Shown: positions 5,707 to 8,291 of the stretch, piece by piece
Layout: every line of letters starts with the position of its first letter
Position numbering within the stretch: the stretch's first letter is position 1
Assembly: GCA_044224215.1 (NCBI GenBank)
Contig: JBGAKX010000173.1
Coordinates: 1 to 8,291 of the forward strand
Direction of reading: 5' to 3'
DNA length: 8,291 nucleotides
Source of the DNA: DAOMFM01 sp035429825
Lineage (GTDB): Bacteria > Acidobacteriota > Blastocatellia > UBA7656 > JADIYM01
Notes under the pieces: generated by a model
Database searches by the model: none
Told to the model about the DNA's origin: nothing
The model's input: only the letters and a program-made list of their open reading frames with translations
Position numbers and translations under genes: made by a program

Positions 5707-7521
5707 TCTCTGCAGCGACACGCCGAGACGAACCGCTGCCCGCGAGCGATTTCCGTTCGTCTCGGCGACGACCCGCTCGATGTAGCTGCGCTCGAATGTG
5801 TCCATCGCGACCGCTAGCGGCGTGATGTCGGCATCGCCCGTGTACGCGTACGATCCCGGCGACGCATCCGGTTGTGGAAGCGCGGTCGCGTCGTGCGTCG
5901 AGAGCGCGAGCGACGCCTCGATCGATCGCCGCGTGATGCGCGGCCCGTAGAGCGTCAACGACCGCTCGAGCACATTCGACAGTTCCCGCACGTTGCCCGG
6001 CCAGTCGTGGCCGAGCAGCGGGCCGATCGCGCCCGCGGTCACGTCGACGTCCGACACGCCGATCCGGCGGCCGATCGAACACGCGAGACGTCGTGCGAGA
6101 ACGGGAACTTCGTCGCGACGGTCGCGTAGCGGCGCGACCTGAAGGCGTATCACGTTCAACCGGTGGTAGAGGTCCGTGCGGAAGGCGCCGGTTCGTGTTT
6201 CGCGTTCGAGATCCCGGTTCGTTGCGGCCACGATGCGAACGTCCACGCGAATCGGCCGCGTCTCGCCGAGCGGGAGGATTTCGGACTCCTGAAGGAATCG
6301 GAGCAGTTTGGCCTGCATCGCCAGCGGCAGCTCTCCGAGCTCGTCGAGAAAAAACGTGCCGCCGTCCGCCGCGCGCACGAGTCCGTCGTGGGAGCTGTGG
6401 GCGCCGGTGAACGCACCCTTCCGATGGCCGAACAGGACCGACTCGATCATGTCGGGAGGAACGGTCGCGCAGTTGAGTGCGACCCAAGGCATCTCGGCGC
6501 GGCGGCTGCGTGCATGGATCAGGCGGGCGATCTGTTCCTTGCCGGTTCCCGACTCACCTGTGATCAGGACGGTGCTGGCGGTCGCGGCGGCGCACTGCGC
6601 CAGCTCGACGACACGGCGGGTCGAAGGACCCGCGAGCACCACGCCGTCGATCTCCTCGACGACGGGCTCGTCGAGGACGTCGAGCCGGCCGGGCGCCGGG
6701 GGTGGGCTCAACCGCGAGAGGTCGTCGAGCCACTGCCGCGCACGTGCGGACCTGAGCGCCGCGCCGACGCGGTCGTACTCGGCGATCGCTTCTTCGGCAA
6801 GTTCGGTCGAAGCGGCAACGTCGCGCGCCGCGATCGCACGCGCGTGGCCCTCGAGCGAGCGCGCGCGATGGTACGGCAGCTCGTGCAGCTGGAAGTGCGC
6901 GGACGCGCGCTCGAGCAGCGCGAACCCTCGTGTGCGATCGTCCCCGGCGGTTGCGAAGGCAAGCCCGCCGAGGGTGTAGTGCTGACCGACGAGCAGCGGA
7001 TCACAGTCCGGATCGATCTGGGCGCGGGCGCGCTGCCACAGCTCGAGCGACGCCTGCTCCTGGTTCAGCTCGAAGCGGATGAGCCCCTCGATCAGGTTCG
7101 ATTCGAGCTCGGCCCGGCGCCGGATCGCAGGGCGTGCAATCGAATCGACCAGCAGGCGCGCGCGGTTCGCCTCCTCGAGCGCAGAGCTGTAGAGGGCGAG
7201 GTTCGCGAACGCCTCGGCCCGACCGCGGCGCGCACGCGCCAGCGAGCCCACGAGCGGCGTGCTCTCGAGATCGGCGATCGCCCTCTCGTAATGCGCCATC
7301 GTTTCGTCGAGTGCGCCGCGAATCGATGCGATCTCGCCCTTGAACGAGAACGCGCGCCCGGTGACGCCCTCGTCATCGGGTGCGCACGAGATCGCTTCGT
7401 CGGCGACGTTTTCGGCATCCGCAAGACGTCCGGCGCGAATCTGGACGACGGCTTCGTCGAGATGCCGGTGCCAGCGCTGATCTTCGGTCGCGGGTCGCAC
7501 GATTCTCCACGCAACAGCCAT
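5671..7521 (-). CDS. Sigma-54-dependent activator with N-terminal TPR-like region (TPR-AAA+-Fis)
   Basis: A 616-residue protein. ATG 7521 is chosen because AAGGAGA lies 6 nt upstream; the alternative GTG at 7560 lacks one. Residues about 15-275 are alanine-rich helical pairs resembling tetratricopeptide repeats, such as RAEAFANLALYSSALEEA; there is no receiver, GAF or PAS domain. The AAA+ core is complete: Walker A GESGTGKE (322-329), the sigma-54-contacting GAFTGA loop (369-374), Walker B GGTFFLDE (387-394), ATNRDL (sensor I), RTDLYHRLN with the arginine-finger region near 448, and WPGNVREL (sensor II, 507-514). Residues about 575-615 are a Fis-type helix-turn-helix (NGNRSRAAVRLGVSLQRLRYRMRR). 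It should use ATP hydrolysis to open sigma-54 promoters, with the TPR region taking a protein or ligand signal. The gene diverges from the DUF962 gene, with inverted repeats between them, and converges on the lyase gene. Confidence 0.93.
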   Translation of the reverse strand: MAVAWRIVRPATEDQRWHRHLDEAVVQIRAGRLADAENVADEAISCAPDDEGVTGRAFSFKGEIASIRGALDETMAHYERAIADLESTPLVGSLARARRGRAEAFANLALYSSALEEANRARLLVDSIARPAIRRRAELESNLIEGLIRFELNQEQASLELWQRARAQIDPDCDPLLVGQHYTLGGLAFATAGDDRTRGFALLERASAHFQLHELPYHRARSLEGHARAIAARDVAASTELAEEAIAEYDRVGAALRSARARQWLDDLSRLSPPPAPGRLDVLDEPVVEEIDGVVLAGPSTRRVVELAQCAAATASTVLITGESGTGKEQIARLIHARSRRAEMPWVALNCATVPPDMIESVLFGHRKGAFTGAHSSHDGLVRAADGGTFFLDELGELPLAMQAKLLRFLQESEILPLGETRPIRVDVRIVAATNRDLERETRTGAFRTDLYHRLNVIRLQVAPLRDRRDEVPVLARRLACSIGRRIGVSDVDVTAGAIGPLLGHDWPGNVRELSNVLERSLTLYGPRITRRSIEASLALSTHDATALPQPDASPGSYAYTGDADITPLAVAMDTFERSYIERVVAETNGNRSRAAVRLGVSLQRLRYRMRRLGMG

Positions 7522-7527
7522 GTACAG

Positions 7528-7534
7528 TCTCCTT
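7528..7534 (-). promoter_or_regulatory. Ribosome binding site for the sigma-54 activator
   Basis: AAGGAGA on the minus strand, 6 nt before ATG 7521. It decides the start over the GTG at 7560, which lies inside the inverted repeat. Confidence 0.65.
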
Positions 7535-7553
7535 CGCAGCGTGTTCGGTGAGT

Positions 7554-7574
7554 CCGGCACGGAGGTCGTGCCGG
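7554..7574. promoter_or_regulatory. Perfect 8-bp inverted repeat, candidate activator site
   Basis: CCGGCACG (7554-7561), spacer GAGGT, CGTGCCGG (7567-7574). It lies 32 bp upstream of the sigma-54 activator start and about 90-110 bp upstream of the candidate -24/-12 sequence of the DUF962 gene, the usual distance for an enhancer bound by a Fis-type HTH dimer. It could equally be a hairpin in the activator's own leader, and no U-tract makes it a good terminator. Confidence 0.45.
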
Positions 7575-7577
7575 TTT

Positions 7578-7597
7578 CACGCCAAGCGAACGGCGTG
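7578..7597. promoter_or_regulatory. Second inverted repeat next to the first
   Basis: CACGCC (7578-7583), an 8-bp spacer, GGCGTG (7592-7597). It begins 3 bp after the dyad at 7554-7574, and its right arm runs on to CGTGCC (7594-7599), which is also the core of the first dyad's right arm. Repeated CGTGCC half-sites would suit cooperative binding of activator dimers. Confidence 0.35.
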
Positions 7598-7663
7598 CCA
7601 CGACCGGATGAAAGGAATGCGAGTCCTGCGTGAAGTGTTCGATTCGTTTGGTTGAAGCTTTAG

Positions 7664-7677
7664 GGTATAGATCTCGC
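7664..7677 (+). promoter_or_regulatory. Weak candidate sigma-54 (-24/-12) promoter for the DUF962 gene
   Basis: GG (7664-7665), exactly 10 bp, then GC (7676-7677) in the context GGGTATAGATCTCGCA. The invariant GG-N10-GC spacing and the T.GCA around -12 agree with the TGGCAC-N5-TTGCA consensus, but the CAC after GG does not. Transcription would start near 7689, just before the GGAGG site. The same stretch contains TATAGA (7666-7671), which could instead be a sigma-70 -10 element. Confidence 0.25.
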
Positions 7678-7690
7678 AACGACGCAAAGC

Positions 7691-7695
7691 GGAGG
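7691..7695 (+). promoter_or_regulatory. Ribosome binding site for the DUF962 gene
   Basis: GGAGG, 7 nt before ATG 7703. Good strength and spacing, confirming this start. Confidence 0.7.
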
Positions 7696-7702
7696 TTCGA
7701 CG

Positions 7703-8167
7703 ATGTCCAAAGCCGCCGAGTTTCTGGCCGACTACGGTTCGTATCATCGCGACGTCCGCAACGAGCTGACGCATGTGGTCGGAATCCCCGCGATTCTGCT
7801 CTCGGCATTGATGGCGACGGCGAACGTGCCGCTGTTTGCGATTGGAGGCGTGCACGTGGATCTCGGGTGGGTGGTTGTCGCTGCGCTGACGGCGTTCTAC
7901 GTGTCGCTGAATGTGACGCTCGGCGTTGCGATGGGTGTCGTGCTGGTCGCGCTCCAGGTGCTCGGCGTGGTTGCGTTCGGCAGGAGCCTGTGGGTGGCGT
8001 TGGGGTTGTTCGTGGGCGGGTGGGCGCTCCAGTTCGTCGGGCACATATGGGAGGGGAAGCGTCCTGCGTTCACAAAGAACGCGATCCATCTTTTGATCGG
8101 ACCGGCGTGGATTGTGGAGAAGTGTCTCGAACGGCTGGGTGTGACGGTGGTGCGGGCCGACGGGTGA
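7703..8167 (+). CDS. DUF962 / Mpo1-like integral membrane protein
   Basis: A 154-residue protein starting at an ATG with GGAGG 7 nt upstream. It has the DUF962 pattern: YHRDVRNELTHVVGIP near residues 14-29 (conserved His15 and His24), several hydrophobic segments between about 30 and 115 that should span the membrane, then GHIWEGKRPAF (His about 113) and NAIHLLIGP (His about 127). The yeast member Mpo1 is an iron-dependent dioxygenase that alpha-oxidises 2-hydroxy fatty acids at the ER, with conserved histidines as iron ligands. The bacterial role is not established; fatty-acid alpha-oxidation or a membrane-lipid function is inference. The gene is divergent from the sigma-54 activator gene across 181 bp, and the intergenic dyads suggest a regulatory link. 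Its stop is followed 10 bp later by the hairpin cluster at 8178. Confidence 0.87.
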   Translation: MSKAAEFLADYGSYHRDVRNELTHVVGIPAILLSALMATANVPLFAIGGVHVDLGWVVVAALTAFYVSLNVTLGVAMGVVLVALQVLGVVAFGRSLWVALGLFVGGWALQFVGHIWEGKRPAFTKNAIHLLIGPAWIVEKCLERLGVTVVRADG

Positions 8168-8177
8168 CGCCGTCGTG

Positions 8178-8291
8178 GCGGACCCTTACAGGGTCCGCAC
8201 GATGTGTGTGTTGGCACCGGGGGTCGTCGTCGCTTCGCTCCTCGACCCCCGGCTATTGTCGTGCACCCCTTCAGGGTGCTCCGAACCGCGC
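8178..8291. repeat. REP/BIME-like cluster of three hairpins, running to the window edge
   Basis: Three successive inverted repeats. The first is GCGGACCCT-TAC-AGGGTCCGC (8178-8198, 9-bp perfect stem). The second has arms CCGGGGGTCG (8217-8226) and CGACCCCCGG (8243-8252) around a 16-nt loop. The third is GCACCC-CTTCA-GGGTGC (8263-8279). The first and third share a CCCTTaCAGGGT-type core, so the unit itself looks repeated with a different hairpin between, as in bacterial interspersed mosaic elements. No coding frame is apparent in it. From memory, very similar CCCTTCAGGG plus GGGGGTCG/CGACCCCC strings are frequent between genes in environmental bacteria; copy number in this genome is unknown. 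The first hairpin may also end the DUF962 transcript, although no U-tract follows it. Confidence 0.6.

Noticed and set aside
5489..6487. 332-codon minus-strand frame overlapping the ends of the lyase and activator genes
   Set aside because: Arg/Ser/Pro-rich out-of-frame shadow of the activator gene; no motif, and inconsistent with the strong activator frame.
6163..7551. Long plus-strand open frame (462 codons) opposite the sigma-54 activator gene
   Set aside because: Low-complexity, Arg-rich translation with no domain; the activator on the other strand has every AAA+ motif over the same bases.
7652..7671. TTGAAG (7652-7657) with TATAGA (7666-7671) as a sigma-70 promoter for the DUF962 gene
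   Set aside because: The spacer is only 8 bp, far from the needed 16-18. TATAGA alone with TTCGTT at 7643 has the right spacing but a poor -35 match.
1..8291. tRNA, rRNA, CRISPR array, insertion sequence or phage genes
   Set aside because: No cloverleaf, ribosomal RNA signature, regularly spaced direct repeats, transposase or integrase motif was found on either strand by eye.

Overview
The window is GC-rich, densely packed bacterial chromosome. Nothing in it is diagnostic of a mobile element, prophage or CRISPR locus. Gene style (high GC, a sigma-54 activator, a DUF962/Mpo1-like protein, a plant-like methionine gamma-lyase, REP-like hairpins) suggests an environmental Gram-negative such as Acidobacteriota or Gemmatimonadota. 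That placement is inference; no marker gene here settles it.

Left part (1-3798), all on the minus strand. In transcription order: a metallophosphoesterase (3798-3085), an alpha/beta-hydrolase-fold protein with an N-terminal hydrophobic segment and an unusual triad (3020-2073), an exported thioredoxin-like protein with a WCSWC motif (1976-1464), a GT-B glycosyltransferase (1339-152), and the first 41 codons of an asparagine synthetase B gene that runs off the left edge (123-1). Glycosyltransferase followed closely by asnB is typical of surface-polysaccharide loci, so the left edge probably enters such a cluster. A 44-bp repeat element with about 10-bp periodicity sits on the glycosyltransferase/asnB junction and encodes the last residues and stop codon of the glycosyltransferase.

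Middle part (3884-5706): an Lrp/AsnC-family regulator (minus) and a PLP-dependent methionine gamma-lyase-type enzyme (plus) diverge from a 65-bp intergenic region that holds candidate operator dyads. This is the classic layout of a local Lrp-type regulator controlling a sulfur amino-acid catabolic gene. The enzyme resembles plant methionine gamma-lyase more than the Pseudomonas type.

Right part (5671-8291): a TPR-AAA+-Fis sigma-54 activator (minus) converges on the lyase gene and overlaps its end by 36 bp. It diverges from a small DUF962/Mpo1-like membrane protein gene (7703-8167, plus). Their 181-bp intergenic region holds two adjacent inverted repeats and a weak -24/-12-like sequence before the DUF962 gene. 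That suggests, but does not prove, a local activator-target pair. Downstream lies a cluster of three hairpins resembling a REP/BIME-type repeat, running to the window end.

No intergenic stretch exceeds 300 bases. I see no clear novel multi-gene system. The most interesting items are the junction repeat, the degenerate hydrolase triad, the plant-like lyase with its Lrp partner, and the sigma-54 activator/DUF962 intergenic region.
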